DNA of 64,000 nucleotides from positions 2,907,501 through 2,971,500 of the forward strand of contig NZ_JPON01000001.1 in the NCBI RefSeq assembly GCF_000733935.1, given 5' to 3'. The notes below the pieces were generated by a model. It ran no database searches, was not told the origin of the DNA, and saw only the letters and a program-made list of their open reading frames with translations. Of the stretch, positions 47,916 to 57,485 are shown one piece after another (positions within the stretch are counted from its first letter, which is position 1; every line of letters starts with the position of its first letter). Position numbers and translations under genes: made by a program. The DNA comes from Methylomarinum vadi (GTDB taxonomy: Bacteria; Pseudomonadota; Gammaproteobacteria; Methylococcales; Methylomonadaceae).

Positions 47916-49148
47916 ATGAGAAATATCGTTTATTTTCTGGGTGCTCTGTTTGTCGCGATAGCCACAGCCTTCGTGATTCAAAGCTGGTTGTCCCAATACA
48001 ACGATCCCGGTTACGTGCTGATCGGTTTCGGGCATTGGTCGCTGGAAACCTCGTTAGTGGTGTTCGCGGTCGCCGCGGTGATCTTGTTTTTCATTTTTTA
48101 TGTGTTTTTCCGTTTCATCGGTTGGCTGTTGCGGTTGCCGTCGCGGATGAAGGAAAAAGGTAAAAATATTAAATTCAACCGCTCCCAGGAGGCATTGATT
48201 GCCGGTCTGGTCGATTCCGCCGAAGGCAATTGGGAGCGGGCCGAAAAGGTGTTGATCAAGCATGCCGCCAACAGCGGCGCGCCATTGCTGCATTATTTGA
48301 CCGCCGCGCGTGCGGCGCAGTCGCGCGGTGCGATCGAGAAGCGCGACGAATATCTCAAGAAGGCGGCCGAGGAAGCGTCCGATGCCGATATTGCCGTCGG
48401 TTTGACCGAGGCCGAGCTGCATATGTCGGAAAACCAATTCGAACGCGCGCTGGAAACGCTGAGTAAATTACATTCCATCGACCCGGGCCACGCCAGCGTT
48501 TTGAAAATGTTGCATCAGGCATACCAATTGGCCGGTGACTGGGAAGGGCTGCGTAAATTAATTCCGTCCCTGCATAAGAACAAAGTGCTGATGGAAGCGG
48601 AAGTCAAGCTGCTGGAAACGGAAACCTATAGCAGTTTGCTGCGCCAGGCGGCGGAAGAAAAGGACGAGCATGCCATCCGCCAATGCTGGATCGATACGCC
48701 CGAGCATATTCGAACCGTGCAGGGGGTTGCGGCCATTTATTATGCGGCGATGATCGAAGCGGGCGCGGGAGCGAAAATAGAGGAGGACTTGGTTAACTCC
48801 CTGATGAAACATTGGGACGAGACTTTGTTGGTTTTATATGCCAATATTCAGTTGGACGATTACGCGAAACAATTGCAAACCGCCGAACAGTGGCTGGCCG
48901 TGCATCATACCGACGCCGTCTTGCTCAGAATTTTAGGCAAGATCAGTGCTAAATGCGGGCAAATGGAAAAAGCCGAGCAGTATCTGATGAAAAGCATTGC
49001 AACCGACGAGACCGTCGCGGCTTACCAATTACTCGGCGACCTGCAACTGCAAAAAGGCGAAAAAGACAAGGCTTGCGAGAGTTACAGGAAAGGGCTGGAG
49101 TTGGCGTCCTCTCATGTGGTTACCCAAGTGGAAACTATTTCCGGGTAA
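47916..49148 (+). CDS. hemY: HemY family protein (TPR-containing, haem biosynthesis-associated)
   Basis: 410 residues. Two N-terminal membrane helices (about 4-24 and 42-64), then a long helical TPR-like domain (ALIAGLVDSAEGNWERAEKVLIKHA; EAELHMSENQFERALETLSKLHSIDP; GKISAKCGQMEKAEQYLMKSI). It is not the flavin protoporphyrinogen oxidase also called HemY in Gram-positives. Last gene of the operon. Confidence 0.92.
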   Translation: MRNIVYFLGALFVAIATAFVIQSWLSQYNDPGYVLIGFGHWSLETSLVVFAVAAVILFFIFYVFFRFIGWLLRLPSRMKEKGKNIKFNRSQEALIAGLVDSAEGNWERAEKVLIKHAANSGAPLLHYLTAARAAQSRGAIEKRDEYLKKAAEEASDADIAVGLTEAELHMSENQFERALETLSKLHSIDPGHASVLKMLHQAYQLAGDWEGLRKLIPSLHKNKVLMEAEVKLLETETYSSLLRQAAEEKDEHAIRQCWIDTPEHIRTVQGVAAIYYAAMIEAGAGAKIEEDLVNSLMKHWDETLLVLYANIQLDDYAKQLQTAEQWLAVHHTDAVLLRILGKISAKCGQMEKAEQYLMKSIATDETVAAYQLLGDLQLQKGEKDKACESYRKGLELASSHVVTQVETISG

Positions 49149-49312
49149 GCGTTTTTTGTACCCAGGAGCATTTGACGCAATAACTTTCCAATTCGGTGAG
49201 GAGACTCATTTATCTGCCGACGCTCGCCATTTGTGGGGGCGCTGAACAGAGTGAAGCGCTTCGCGTTCGCTCAGTAAATCTACAGGACCGATCAGGGATG
49301 TTGCCGAAACAA

Positions 49313-50863
49313 TTATTGCAATAGCACCGCCATGCTGATAATGGCGGCGCTGGCCGCAATCGCCCACAGCGTGCTGGAATGATTGTTTTCCATCTGCCGG
49401 CGCAGCTCCTCGATTTCGCGGTTGTTCGCTTCCAGCTGTTGTTTACTTTTGCTGGCGCTATCCAGGGCCTGGAAAAACAGAGTCGGCAGTTCCGGGAATT
49501 GCTCGGCGATTTCGGGGAATTGCTCGATGACCCGTTTGACCTTGGCTTTCGGCCCCAGTCGCTCCTTGAACCAATCCTCTAGAAACGGCTTGGCCGTTTG
49601 CCACAGATCCAGTTCGGGATACAATTGCCGGCCCAATCCTTCGATGTTCAACAAGGTTTTTTGCAGCAGCACCAGTTGCGGCTGTACTACCATTTCGAAG
49701 CGTCTTGCGGTCTGGAACAGGCGTAGCAGTAACAGGCCGAAAGAGATGTCTTTCAAGGGCTTGGCGAAGATCGGCTCGCACACGGTGCGAATGGCCATTT
49801 CGAATTCTTCCACTCGTGTCGACGACGGAACCCAGCCGGATTCGATATGCATTTGCGCGACCCGGCGATAGTCGCGATTGAAGAAGGCCAGGAAATTTTC
49901 CGCCAGATAATGTTGATCGGTGGGAGACAGCGTGCCGACGATGCCGAAATCGATAGCCAGATATTTGGCCGGCAGCTCGACGAAAATATTGCCGGGATGC
50001 ATGTCGGCATGGAAAAAATTGTCCCGGAAGACCTGGGTAAAGAAGATCTCGACGCCGCGTTCGGCCAGCAGTTTGAAGTCGGCATCGCCGGCGCGCAATC
50101 GATCGACCTCGCCGACTGGAATGCCTTCAATTCTTTCCATCACCATGACCTTCTCGCGCGTCAGCGGCCAATGGACCTCCGGAACGTACAAGGCCTCCGA
50201 GCCTGCGAAGTTTTCCCGGATTTTGGTCGCGTTGGAGGCTTCCCGCATCAAGTCCAGTTCATCCAGAATGGTTCTTTCGAATTCGGCCACGACCTCCAAT
50301 GGACGGAGACGGCGTGCGTCGCTCCAGAAGCGTCCGGCCAGTTTCGCCAGTTCGTACAACAGGCCGACATCGGAGCGGATGCGCCGTTCGATGTCGGGGC
50401 GCAACACCTTGACGATGACTTTTTCGCCCGATTTCAATGTGGCGCTGTGCACCTGGGCGATGGATGCCGAGGCCAGCGGGGTTGGCTCGAACTCGGCGAA
50501 CGCTTCGTCTATGGTTTGCCCCAGTTGCTGTTCGATGATCTGGCGCGCGACCTCGCTGGAGAATGGCGGCACCCGGTCCTGCAGTTTGACCAGTTCGTCG
50601 GCGATATCTTCCGGCAGCAGGTCTTTGCGGGTCGACAACGCCTGGCCGAATTTGACGAAAATCGGGCCCAGGTCTTCAAGGGTGCGGCGGATACGGACGC
50701 CGCGGGGCTCCTTGGGCTTGCGCAACCAGTAATTGGGAGAAAACAGGGCCAGAAACCGAACAGGACGGAAGAGATGGGTTTTCAGGATGATTTCGTCGAG
50801 GCCATGGAACATCATGACCCAGTTGATATGGATGAGACGCAATAAAATTTTGGGGCGAATCAC
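49313..50863 (-). CDS. ubiB: Ubiquinone biosynthesis kinase-like protein UbiB
   Basis: 516 residues from a GTG. ABC1/ADCK-type atypical kinase: the KxGQ motif [19 protein letters not shown] near residue 70, an ATP site with A-rich loop [17 protein letters not shown], and [23 protein letters not shown] (catalytic and metal residues). Two C-terminal membrane helices anchor it. Required for coenzyme Q synthesis, probably by mobilising lipid intermediates. It follows ubiJ in the ubiE-ubiJ-ubiB order known from E. coli. Confidence 0.96.
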   Translation of the reverse strand: MIRPKILLRLIHINWVMMFHGLDEIILKTHLFRPVRFLALFSPNYWLRKPKEPRGVRIRRTLEDLGPIFVKFGQALSTRKDLLPEDIADELVKLQDRVPPFSSEVARQIIEQQLGQTIDEAFAEFEPTPLASASIAQVHSATLKSGEKVIVKVLRPDIERRIRSDVGLLYELAKLAGRFWSDARRLRPLEVVAEFERTILDELDLMREASNATKIRENFAGSEALYVPEVHWPLTREKVMVMERIEGIPVGEVDRLRAGDADFKLLAERGVEIFFTQVFRDNFFHADMHPGNIFVELPAKYLAIDFGIVGTLSPTDQHYLAENFLAFFNRDYRRVAQMHIESGWVPSSTRVEEFEMAIRTVCEPIFAKPLKDISFGLLLLRLFQTARRFEMVVQPQLVLLQKTLLNIEGLGRQLYPELDLWQTAKPFLEDWFKERLGPKAKVKRVIEQFPEIAEQFPELPTLFFQALDSASKSKQQLEANNREIEELRRQMENNHSSTLWAIAASAAIISMAVLLQ

Positions 50864-50971
50864 TGGTTTACCTGTTTATTATTAGAATATGCGGGCGCGA
50901 GTGGCGAGGCTGATCGATGTTCCTTGAGGAATTGTTTTTTTCATCTACGGTGGCGGGTCAGTCGGTATCGC

Positions 50972-51598
50972 TCATGTCTCGTTTTGTTGTTTTTGTTTCG
51001 TTTGCAGACGTTCGAGCCGGGCCTCGAGCCGATCGTAATCGGAACGCAATTCATCGACCTGGCGGAAAAAAATGTCCGCTTCCGCCTTGGCAGGCAGCTG
51101 GCGCGTTTCTTCTTGCAGAAACTCCTCTAAATTAAGACGGAATGTCTCCAGCGTTTGCTTGCTCCAGTCCCGGCCGGAACGGAACAGATTGCCAATTTTA
51201 TGGGCGATGATGTCGCCGGTAAAGCGAGACAGTTGCTCTTCCAGGTCGATGTCCAATTGTTGGAACAAGCGTTGGAATTTATGGCCGGTATGGGTATCGC
51301 CTTCGATGCGCACCTCGCCGCTGAAGACGGAACGTATCGAAGAAGCATCCAAACTCATCATTCCCAGGGCCGGCAACGTGCCGCTGATCGTGGTGTCGAT
51401 CCGGCCCTGATAGGATTCCAAAACCTGAATGATGTGCTCGCTCGGACACAGGTACAAAGTTTCGCCGTAGGGCTCTATCGTCACGGCGATCACTTTGCCG
51501 GACAGAGGGGCCAGAAACAGTTCTACGTCCTCGTCCAGTGCCAGGTATTGGTTTAGCGCGGTTTCCAATATGCCCGCAAAAATCGGTTTGATGATCAT
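50972..51598 (-). CDS. ubiJ: Ubiquinone biosynthesis accessory protein UbiJ (SCP2 domain)
   Basis: 208 residues. The N-terminal SCP2 lipid-binding domain (about 15-110; PLSGKVIAVTIEPYGETLYLCPS, TLPALGMMSLDA) binds isoprenoid intermediates. The C-terminal part is a long helix or coiled coil (LRSDYDRLEARLERLQTKQK). UbiJ scaffolds the soluble Ubi complex with UbiK. It lies between ubiE and ubiB, with an extragenic repeat before it. Confidence 0.9.
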   Translation of the reverse strand: MIIKPIFAGILETALNQYLALDEDVELFLAPLSGKVIAVTIEPYGETLYLCPSEHIIQVLESYQGRIDTTISGTLPALGMMSLDASSIRSVFSGEVRIEGDTHTGHKFQRLFQQLDIDLEEQLSRFTGDIIAHKIGNLFRSGRDWSKQTLETFRLNLEEFLQEETRQLPAKAEADIFFRQVDELRSDYDRLEARLERLQTKQKQQNET

Positions 51599-51627
51599 AG
51601 GGATTTCTGATTGATTGAGGACCTAAT

Positions 51628-51698
51628 CGTAGCCCGGATGCAGCGCGGCGGAATCCGGGGCTGCTCTGCGTTGTTTTTTCCGCATTCCGCTTGGCTAC
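51628..51698. repeat. Dispersed hairpin repeat between ubiE and ubiJ
   Basis: GTAGCCCGGATGCAGCGCGGCGG...ends with CCGCATTCCGCTTGGCTAC: inverted ends GTAGCC/GGCTAC with internal complementary GGAATCCG-type pieces. This is a familiar REP-like extragenic repeat seen in many proteobacteria. Confidence 0.65.
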
Positions 51699-51704
51699 AG
51701 GACG

Positions 51705-52454
51705 TTAAATCTTATACCCCCGATGCACGGCGACGATGCCTTGCGTCATATTGAAATATTCGCAACGTTCGAAGCCGGCGTTTTCCATCATGTTTTTCAA
51801 TTCTTCCTGTTTCGGGTGCATGCGGATGGACTCGGCCAAATAACGGTAACTTTCCTCGTCCTTGGCGACGACGGCGCCGATTTTCGGCAACAACTTGAAC
51901 GAGTAGAAATCGTAGACTTTCTCGGTCAGTTTGTCGGTCGGATGCGAGAACTCCAAGACGATAACGCGGCCGCCAGGTTTCAGTACCCGGTACATGGAGC
52001 GCAGGGCGGCGTCTTTGTCGGTGACGTTACGTAGGCCGAAACCGATGCAGACGCAATCGAAAGTATTGTCCTCGAACGGCAGGCATTCGGCATTGACTTG
52101 GGCGTAACGGATATTGCCGGTCAGACCCTTGTCGATCAAACGATTGCGGCCGGTGCGCAGCATTTCCGAATTGATGTCGGCCAACACGACTTGGCCGTTT
52201 TTGCCGACCCGCTTCTCGAATAGCGTGGTCAAATCGCCGGTGCCGCCGGCCAAATCCAATACTTGATCGCCCGCTCTAACGTTAGCCAGTTGTACCGCGA
52301 TTCTTTTCCAGATGCGGTGTATGCCCAGCGACATCAGGTCGTTCATCAGGTCGTATTTGTCCGCGACCGAATCGAAGACGCCGCGGACCATGCTCACCTT
52401 GTCTTCCTTGCGGACCTGTTTAAAGCCAAAATGGGTAGTGTTTTCTTGTGTCAT
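51705..52454 (-). CDS. ubiE: Demethylmenaquinone/2-methoxy-6-polyprenyl-1,4-benzoquinol methylase
   Basis: 249 residues. SAM-dependent C-methyltransferase of ubiquinone (and menaquinone) synthesis. Signatures: [19 protein letters not shown]-like motif I near residue 70, [21 protein letters not shown], the [13 protein letters not shown] post-motif, and the family C-terminus [13 protein letters not shown]. Downstream are ubiJ and ubiB. The DUF971 gene lies 17 bp upstream. Confidence 0.96.
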   Translation of the reverse strand: MTQENTTHFGFKQVRKEDKVSMVRGVFDSVADKYDLMNDLMSLGIHRIWKRIAVQLANVRAGDQVLDLAGGTGDLTTLFEKRVGKNGQVVLADINSEMLRTGRNRLIDKGLTGNIRYAQVNAECLPFEDNTFDCVCIGFGLRNVTDKDAALRSMYRVLKPGGRVIVLEFSHPTDKLTEKVYDFYSFKLLPKIGAVVAKDEESYRYLAESIRMHPKQEELKNMMENAGFERCEYFNMTQGIVAVHRGYKI

Positions 52455-52471
52455 GGTATTGCCTTATAAAA

Positions 52472-52855
52472 TTATCGAGGCGCTTGCCGGCGATAACCGG
52501 CCGCTTCTAATTCCTGGAGATAGGCCGGCCACAACGTGTCGTATTCCGAGCCCAGTTTATACAATAAATCCCAGGTATAAATGCCACTTTTGTGGCCGTC
52601 GCTGAAGGTCGGTGCGATGGCGTAATTACCGACCGGGCGGATATCCGTGATGGTCACACCTTCTTTGCCGACCTGCAATACGTCCTGTCCCGGGCCGTGA
52701 CCGACCGCATCGGCCGATTGGGTATAGACGCGCAGATATTCGCAGGGCAATTTGAACGTTTTGCCGTCATCGAAGCTGATTTCCAGGATGGCGGAAAGCT
52801 GGTGCAGCTTGATTTCGGTCGGAACGCGGTGGCTTTCCTCTATAGTCAGACGCAT
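52472..52855 (-). CDS. DUF971 (gamma-butyrobetaine hydroxylase N-terminal-like) protein
   Basis: 127 residues. Matches the DUF971 domain: RLTIEESHRVPTEIKLHQLSAILEISFDDGKTFKLPCEYLRVY and DGHKSGIYTWDLLYKLG. The domain binds metal in its larger relatives and, alone, is widespread next to ubiE and hslVU in gammaproteobacteria. Exact role unknown. Probably co-transcribed with ubiE. Confidence 0.9.
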   Translation of the reverse strand: MRLTIEESHRVPTEIKLHQLSAILEISFDDGKTFKLPCEYLRVYTQSADAVGHGPGQDVLQVGKEGVTITDIRPVGNYAIAPTFSDGHKSGIYTWDLLYKLGSEYDTLWPAYLQELEAAGYRRQAPR

Positions 52856-53166
52856 GGTGATTTATCTCGTGGGGATTATAGAATGGGTGGGCATAACCCA
52901 ACAAACATAACCTGTGCGCACATCAAGATTCGCTTCCCTTAATACCTTTTCCCTCCGGCAGGGGGTTGGGCGAGACGTTAAACGAAGCGGATTTTGCAAG
53001 GCGACGACTTTAACAGTTATATTTTATCATCAACCTGTTTTTACCGACATTTGCTGCCAACAGGCTGTCGTTGCATTCAGGGATCAATGAAGCACACAAG
53101 CGCTTCATTGCTCCCGGTTGCCGGTTGTAGGTTAGCGCAGCGTAACCCGACAAAGTTGTCCGTATT
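52856..53166. other. Intergenic region between hslU and DUF971
   Basis: 311 bp with no gene. It holds at least two short repeat hairpins: TGGGTGGGCATAACCCAAC near 52884-52902 and GGTTAGCGCAGCGTAACC at 53130-53147. A hairpin GAAGC-ACACAAGC-GCTTC also lies near 53091-53108. The DUF971/ubi operon promoter is presumably here, but I cannot place it. Confidence 0.5.
53130..53147. repeat. Dispersed TAACC hairpin repeat, copy near hslU
   Basis: GGTTA-GCGCAGCG-TAACC, followed by CGACAAAG. Related hairpins with the same TAACCCAACAAA-type ending occur at 52884-52908 and 55301-55332, so this is a small repeat family. Confidence 0.55.
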
Positions 53167-54492
53167 TTATAGGATATAACGGCTTAAATCCTCGTCTTCG
53201 GCCAATCCGGTCAAATGGGTGTCGACATAGGCCGCATCGATCGTCACGGCTTTGTCGACCAGATCGGGCGCGCGGAAGGAAATGTCCTCGAGCAGCTTTT
53301 CCAAGATGGTGTGCAGACGGCGCGCGCCGATGTTTTCGGTGGTTTCGTTGACTTGCCAGCCCAGTTCCGCGATACGCTTGATACCGTCCTCGCTAAAGTG
53401 CAGCTCCACGCCTTCGGTTTTCAACAGAGCTTGATACTGTTCGGTCAGCGATGCGTCCGGTTCGGTCAAAATGCGGACGAAATCGTCGGCCGACAACGCA
53501 TCCAATTCGACACGGATCGGAAAACGGCCTTGCAGCTCCGGAATCAAATCGGACGGTTTAGTCAGATGAAAAGCACCGGAGGCAATGAATAGAATATGAT
53601 CGGTCTTGATCATGCCGTATTTGGTGCTGACCGTGCTGCCTTCGACCAGCGGCAGCAAGTCGCGTTGCACGCCTTCGCGCGATACTTCGCCGCCGCCACC
53701 GCCCAGGTCGGCGCGTTTGCATATCTTGTCGATTTCGTCGAGGAAGACGATGCCGTTTTGCTCCACCGCTTCAACCGCGGACATCTTGATGTCGTCCTCG
53801 TTGACCAGCTTGGCCGCTTCCTCTTCCTGCAACACTTTCAAAGCGTCCTTGATTTTCAGCTTGCGGGTCTTGGTCTTGCCGGTATTCAGATTCTGAAACA
53901 TGCCCTGCAATTGGCTGGTCATTTCCTCCATGCCCGGAGGCGCCATGATTTCCACGCCGACCGAAGGCGCCTGCATATCGATTTCGATTTCCTTGTCGTC
54001 CAGATCGCCTTCGCGCAATTTCTTGCGCATTTTTTGCCGGGTGGATTGCTCGGATTCGGAGAGCATACCGCCGGATGCGGATGGCAGCAGGATATCGAGG
54101 ACCCGGTCCTCGGCCCCGTCGGCGGCGCGGTTTTGTACCTTTTCCATTGCTGACATGCGGGTCATCTTGACCGCGGTATCGACCAGGTCGCGGATGATCG
54201 ATTCGACATCCCGGCCGACATAGCCGACTTCGGTAAATTTGGTTGCCTCGATCTTGATGAAGGGGGCGTTGGCCAGGCGGGCCAGGCGGCGGGCGATTTC
54301 GGTCTTGCCCACGCCGGTCGGCCCGATCATCAGAATGTTTTTCGGGGTGATTTCCTCGCGCAAGGCGGGCTCGACCCGGCTGCGGCGCCAGCGGTTGCGC
54401 AAGGCAATCGCAACCGAACGCTTGGCGCTGGCCTGACCGATAATGTGTTTATCCAGTTCGCTTACTATTTCTTTCGGTGTCATTTGGCTCAT
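53167..54492 (-). CDS. hslU: ATP-dependent protease HslUV, ATPase subunit
   Basis: 441 residues, the standard length. AAA+ (Clp/Hsp100) unfoldase. Signatures: [23 protein letters not shown] at the start, Walker [18 protein letters not shown], the [10 protein letters not shown] pore loop, Walker [12 protein letters not shown], a long I-domain (about 110-240) and sensor 2 [11 protein letters not shown]. The conserved SRYIL C-terminus, which docks onto HslV, is intact. It follows hslV by 4 bp. Confidence 0.97.
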   Translation of the reverse strand: MSQMTPKEIVSELDKHIIGQASAKRSVAIALRNRWRRSRVEPALREEITPKNILMIGPTGVGKTEIARRLARLANAPFIKIEATKFTEVGYVGRDVESIIRDLVDTAVKMTRMSAMEKVQNRAADGAEDRVLDILLPSASGGMLSESEQSTRQKMRKKLREGDLDDKEIEIDMQAPSVGVEIMAPPGMEEMTSQLQGMFQNLNTGKTKTRKLKIKDALKVLQEEEAAKLVNEDDIKMSAVEAVEQNGIVFLDEIDKICKRADLGGGGGEVSREGVQRDLLPLVEGSTVSTKYGMIKTDHILFIASGAFHLTKPSDLIPELQGRFPIRVELDALSADDFVRILTEPDASLTEQYQALLKTEGVELHFSEDGIKRIAELGWQVNETTENIGARRLHTILEKLLEDISFRAPDLVDKAVTIDAAYVDTHLTGLAEDEDLSRYIL

Positions 54493-54496
54493 TGAA

Positions 54497-55045
54497 TTAC
54501 TCTTGCGGCTCGGCGTCTAATTCTTCAATAATCAGATTGTGGTTGGTGTAAATACAGATATCGGCGGCAATGTTGAGCGATTTCTCGACGATATCGCGCG
54601 CGCTCAGATCGGTGTTCTCCAACAAGGCGCGCGCCGCCGATTGCGCGTAAGAACCGCCGGAACCGATCGCCATGAGGTCGTACTCCGGTTCGATCACGTC
54701 GCCGGTGCCGGAAATGATCAGCGAGGTCTTGGCGTCGGCTATCGTCAGCAGGGCTTCGAGCTTGCGCAAGGCGCGGTCGGTACGCCAGTCTTTCGCCATT
54801 TCCACGGCGGCGCGGGTCAGATTGCCGCGGTGTTTCTCCAATTTGCCTTCGAAATGTTCGAATAGCGTGAACGCATCGGCGGTGGCGCCGGCGAAACCGG
54901 CGATGACCTTGTCGTGATATAGGCGGCGCACCTTGCGAGCATTGCCTTTCATGACAGTGTTGCCTAAGGTGACCTGGCCGTCGCCGCCGATCACCACTTT
55001 ATCGCCGCGGCGGACGGAAAGTATGGTGGTACCTCTTAAATTCAC
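54497..55045 (-). CDS. hslV: ATP-dependent protease HslUV, peptidase subunit
   Basis: 182 residues from the GTG at 55045, chosen because only a few residues (MNLRG) then precede the catalytic threonine of [10 protein letters not shown] start at 55078 would add a non-conserved extension. Family signatures: [76 protein letters not shown]. It forms the threonine-protease chamber for HslU. A sigma-32-like promoter lies just upstream. Confidence 0.95.
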   Translation of the reverse strand: MNLRGTTILSVRRGDKVVIGGDGQVTLGNTVMKGNARKVRRLYHDKVIAGFAGATADAFTLFEHFEGKLEKHRGNLTRAAVEMAKDWRTDRALRKLEALLTIADAKTSLIISGTGDVIEPEYDLMAIGSGGSYAQSAARALLENTDLSARDIVEKSLNIAADICIYTNHNLIIEELDAEPQE

Positions 55046-55098
55046 AGCTCTCTCACTCAAAATTTCAAAATTTTTCAATTCTACAGGGTTATTACTCG

Positions 55099-55126
55099 AT
55101 ATAGGGGAAAAGTTTGGTTTTTAAAG
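55099..55126 (-). promoter_or_regulatory. Sigma-32-like heat-shock promoter of hslVU
   Basis: On the minus strand: CTTTAAA, 12 bases, then CCCCTATAT. This is close to the heat-shock consensus CTTGAAA-N11-16-CCCCATNT. It is 54 bp before the hslV start at 55045, and hslVU is a known heat-shock operon in E. coli. Confidence 0.7.
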
Positions 55127-55300
55127 GCGAATGGCGATAATTTTTTCTTTCTGGTTGACGCCATGCGTTTCGATATGGATATCGGCGTCACGGCAAGCAG
55201 ATGACGGACCAGAGTTAAGCCAATGTCGACGCTCTTCTACGCATGGCAAAATTACTTCTTCAGTAGTTTCCTGGATGGCTATGGCGTCAGAGCCGAAAAG

Positions 55301-55332
55301 TGGGTTGGTGCGGCGCTACCTAACCCAACAAA
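55301..55332. repeat. Dispersed TAACC hairpin repeat, copy upstream of the DUF4126 gene
   Basis: TGGGTT-GGTGCGGCGCTACC-TAACCCA, followed by ACAAAATCG. It belongs to the same small repeat family as at 53130. The rest of 55127-55427 shows no gene. Confidence 0.55.
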
Positions 55333-55427
55333 ATCGAATTGTTGCTACAATCGACAACAGGCGGTCAGCCTTCGTTCATCGTAACCGAGGCATGATATCC
55401 GATCATACCTATAGCAAAGGCGGGGTT

Positions 55428-56054
55428 ATGGAAACACTGGATCAAATTTCGACGACATTGGCGTTAACGATGGGAGTGGCCTGGGCCAGCGGCATCAACC
55501 TATACGCGACTCTGTTCATGCTCGGTTATCTGGCCAATACCGGTAATCTCGACTTGCCGCCGGGCCTGCAAATCGTGGCCAATCCGGCGGTGATGGGGGC
55601 GGCCGGTTTGATGTATTGCGTCGAATTTTTCGCCGACAAAATTCCCGGTGTCGACACCGGCTGGGACACCCTGCATACCTTTATCCGCATTCCCGCCGGT
55701 GCGATGCTGGCGGCCGGCGCCGTCGGCGACCTCAATCCGGCGGTGGAAGTGGCGGCGGCGATCATGGGCGGAGGACTGGCGGCCGGCTCGCATGCGACCA
55801 AGGCCGGCAGTCGCGTCCTGATCAACACCTCGCCCGAGCCATTTACCAACTGGACCGCTTCGATAGCCGAGGATGTCGCCGTCATCAGCGGAGTCTGGGC
55901 CTGCCTGAACCACCCGGTCGCCTTTTTGATCGCGCTGGCAGTATTCATCGGATTGATGATCTGGTTGTTACCGAAGATATGGTGCGGCATCAAAAAGGTT
56001 TTTGGCTTTATAATCAATTTGTTTGCCAGAAAAGCCGAGCCGCCCCAGGCTTAG
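55428..56054 (+). CDS. DUF4126 family membrane protein
   Basis: 208 residues from the ATG at 55428. About five hydrophobic segments, rich in Gly and Ala. Family-like features: LTMGVAWASGINLYATLFMLGYL near the start, VEFFADKIPGVDTGWDTLHTFIRIPAG in the middle, and GSHATKAGSRVLINTSPEPFTNW. DUF4126 proteins are inner-membrane proteins of unknown function. Upstream frame extension is not supported. Monocistronic, followed by the tRNA-Phe pair. Confidence 0.85.
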   Translation: METLDQISTTLALTMGVAWASGINLYATLFMLGYLANTGNLDLPPGLQIVANPAVMGAAGLMYCVEFFADKIPGVDTGWDTLHTFIRIPAGAMLAAGAVGDLNPAVEVAAAIMGGGLAAGSHATKAGSRVLINTSPEPFTNWTASIAEDVAVISGVWACLNHPVAFLIALAVFIGLMIWLLPKIWCGIKKVFGFIINLFARKAEPPQA

Positions 56055-56124
56055 TCGTGTTACCGCTTGAATGTTTCACTTGACTCCAGGCGGATAAATT
56101 AGTTTAATAGCGAACTTTTGGTGA

Positions 56125-56200
<76 letters not shown>

Positions 56201-56222
56201 TCAAAAAATGCATATCCTCCAA

Positions 56223-56298
<76 letters not shown>

Positions 56299-56433
56299 TT
56301 CTCGCGTTCCCTTCTTTTTCCCATCGCTACGCAATGTGATGCTTTGTTGGAGCAGGTGGAAACGTTTCTTGGGTTGATCTGAGTCTTCAAGTCGGCTAAA
56401 TTTCCAACGGACCAATAACGGATTCCCTTGGCT

Positions 56434-57399
56434 ATGGATAAATTTAATCGCATCTGGCAGTTGCATCAGGAATTTAGCAATCGAAGAGTTCCCGTAAAGA
56501 TTGTCGACTTGGCCGAGCAGCTAGGCTGTTCGGAAAAAACGATCAGCCGTACCCTCAGGCAAATGCAGGCGGAGCTGAATGCGCCGTTGGAATATCTGCG
56601 CGAATATCACGGTTGGCGCTATTCGCCCGATCTTACCGAAGATTTCGAATTGCCCGGCTTGTGGATGAACGAAAGCGAACTGATCTCTTTGATCATGCTG
56701 TTATCGATTCTGGAGACATTCGGCAATGGACTGTTGAATCAAGAAATGCGGCGCGCCGATGCCTATATCACCAAATTGCTCGAAGACAGAGGGCTGGACA
56801 GAAGTGCTATCGGCGCAAAACTGAAAGTCTTGCCGATAGCCCAAAAAACGCCGCCATCGAAAACGCTTTACTCGATCAGCGAAGCTTTATTCAAAGGAAG
56901 GCAGGCTTCCATTCAATATGTCGATTTCGAGCAGCAAACATCGGAAAGAACTATCAGTCCGCAGACCTTGGTATATTACCGCGATAACTGGTATCTGGAT
57001 GCGTGGTGCCACTGGCGCGAGGACATCAGAACATTTTCGATTGCCCGCATAACGGACGTTCGTTTGCAGGACGCGACTGCCAAGAGTATCGAAAAGGCAG
57101 CGCTGGAACGCCATTTTTCAGAGAGCTACGGCATCTTCGCCGGCCAACCTACTCGGCTTGCCAAATTAAAGTTCGCCCCTTCCATTGCCAGAGAAATCTC
57201 CATGCAACATTGGCATGGCAAACAAAAATCGGAATGGATAGGGCAAAGCTATCTGTTGGAAATTCCCTACCACAAAAGCGAAGAATTGGAAATGGACATC
57301 ATGCGCTACCTGCCGCATGTGGAAGTGCTTGAACCTGTCGAACTGAAAGCGGCGGTCGCGGCGAGAATCAGGGAGTCCTACGAAAAATTTTGCAACTAG
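56434..57399 (+). CDS. WYL-domain transcriptional regulator (YafY/DeoR-type)
   Basis: 321 residues from the ATG at 56434. N-terminal winged helix-turn-helix (VPVKIVDLAEQLGCSEKTISRTLRQMQAEL near 20-50). The C-terminal WYL domain (about 140-230) includes ASIQYVDFEQQTSERTISPQTLVYYRDNWYLDAWCHWREDIRTFSIARI, with the WYL-type core replaced by WYLDAWC. A C-terminal WCX-like domain follows. WYL domains bind nucleic acid or nucleotide ligands, and such regulators are repeatedly found next to CRISPR-Cas loci. It lies 86 bp upstream of cas1 on the same strand, so it probably controls the cas genes. Confidence 0.88.
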   Translation: MDKFNRIWQLHQEFSNRRVPVKIVDLAEQLGCSEKTISRTLRQMQAELNAPLEYLREYHGWRYSPDLTEDFELPGLWMNESELISLIMLLSILETFGNGLLNQEMRRADAYITKLLEDRGLDRSAIGAKLKVLPIAQKTPPSKTLYSISEALFKGRQASIQYVDFEQQTSERTISPQTLVYYRDNWYLDAWCHWREDIRTFSIARITDVRLQDATAKSIEKAALERHFSESYGIFAGQPTRLAKLKFAPSIAREISMQHWHGKQKSEWIGQSYLLEIPYHKSEELEMDIMRYLPHVEVLEPVELKAAVAARIRESYEKFCN

Positions 57400-57485
57400 G
57401 ACAGGTTTTGTCCGTTGCCTGGTTCATAATACAAACCTGAAAATCGATACCCCAGGCCATCAAGATGTAACAGGATAGTTTTTTA

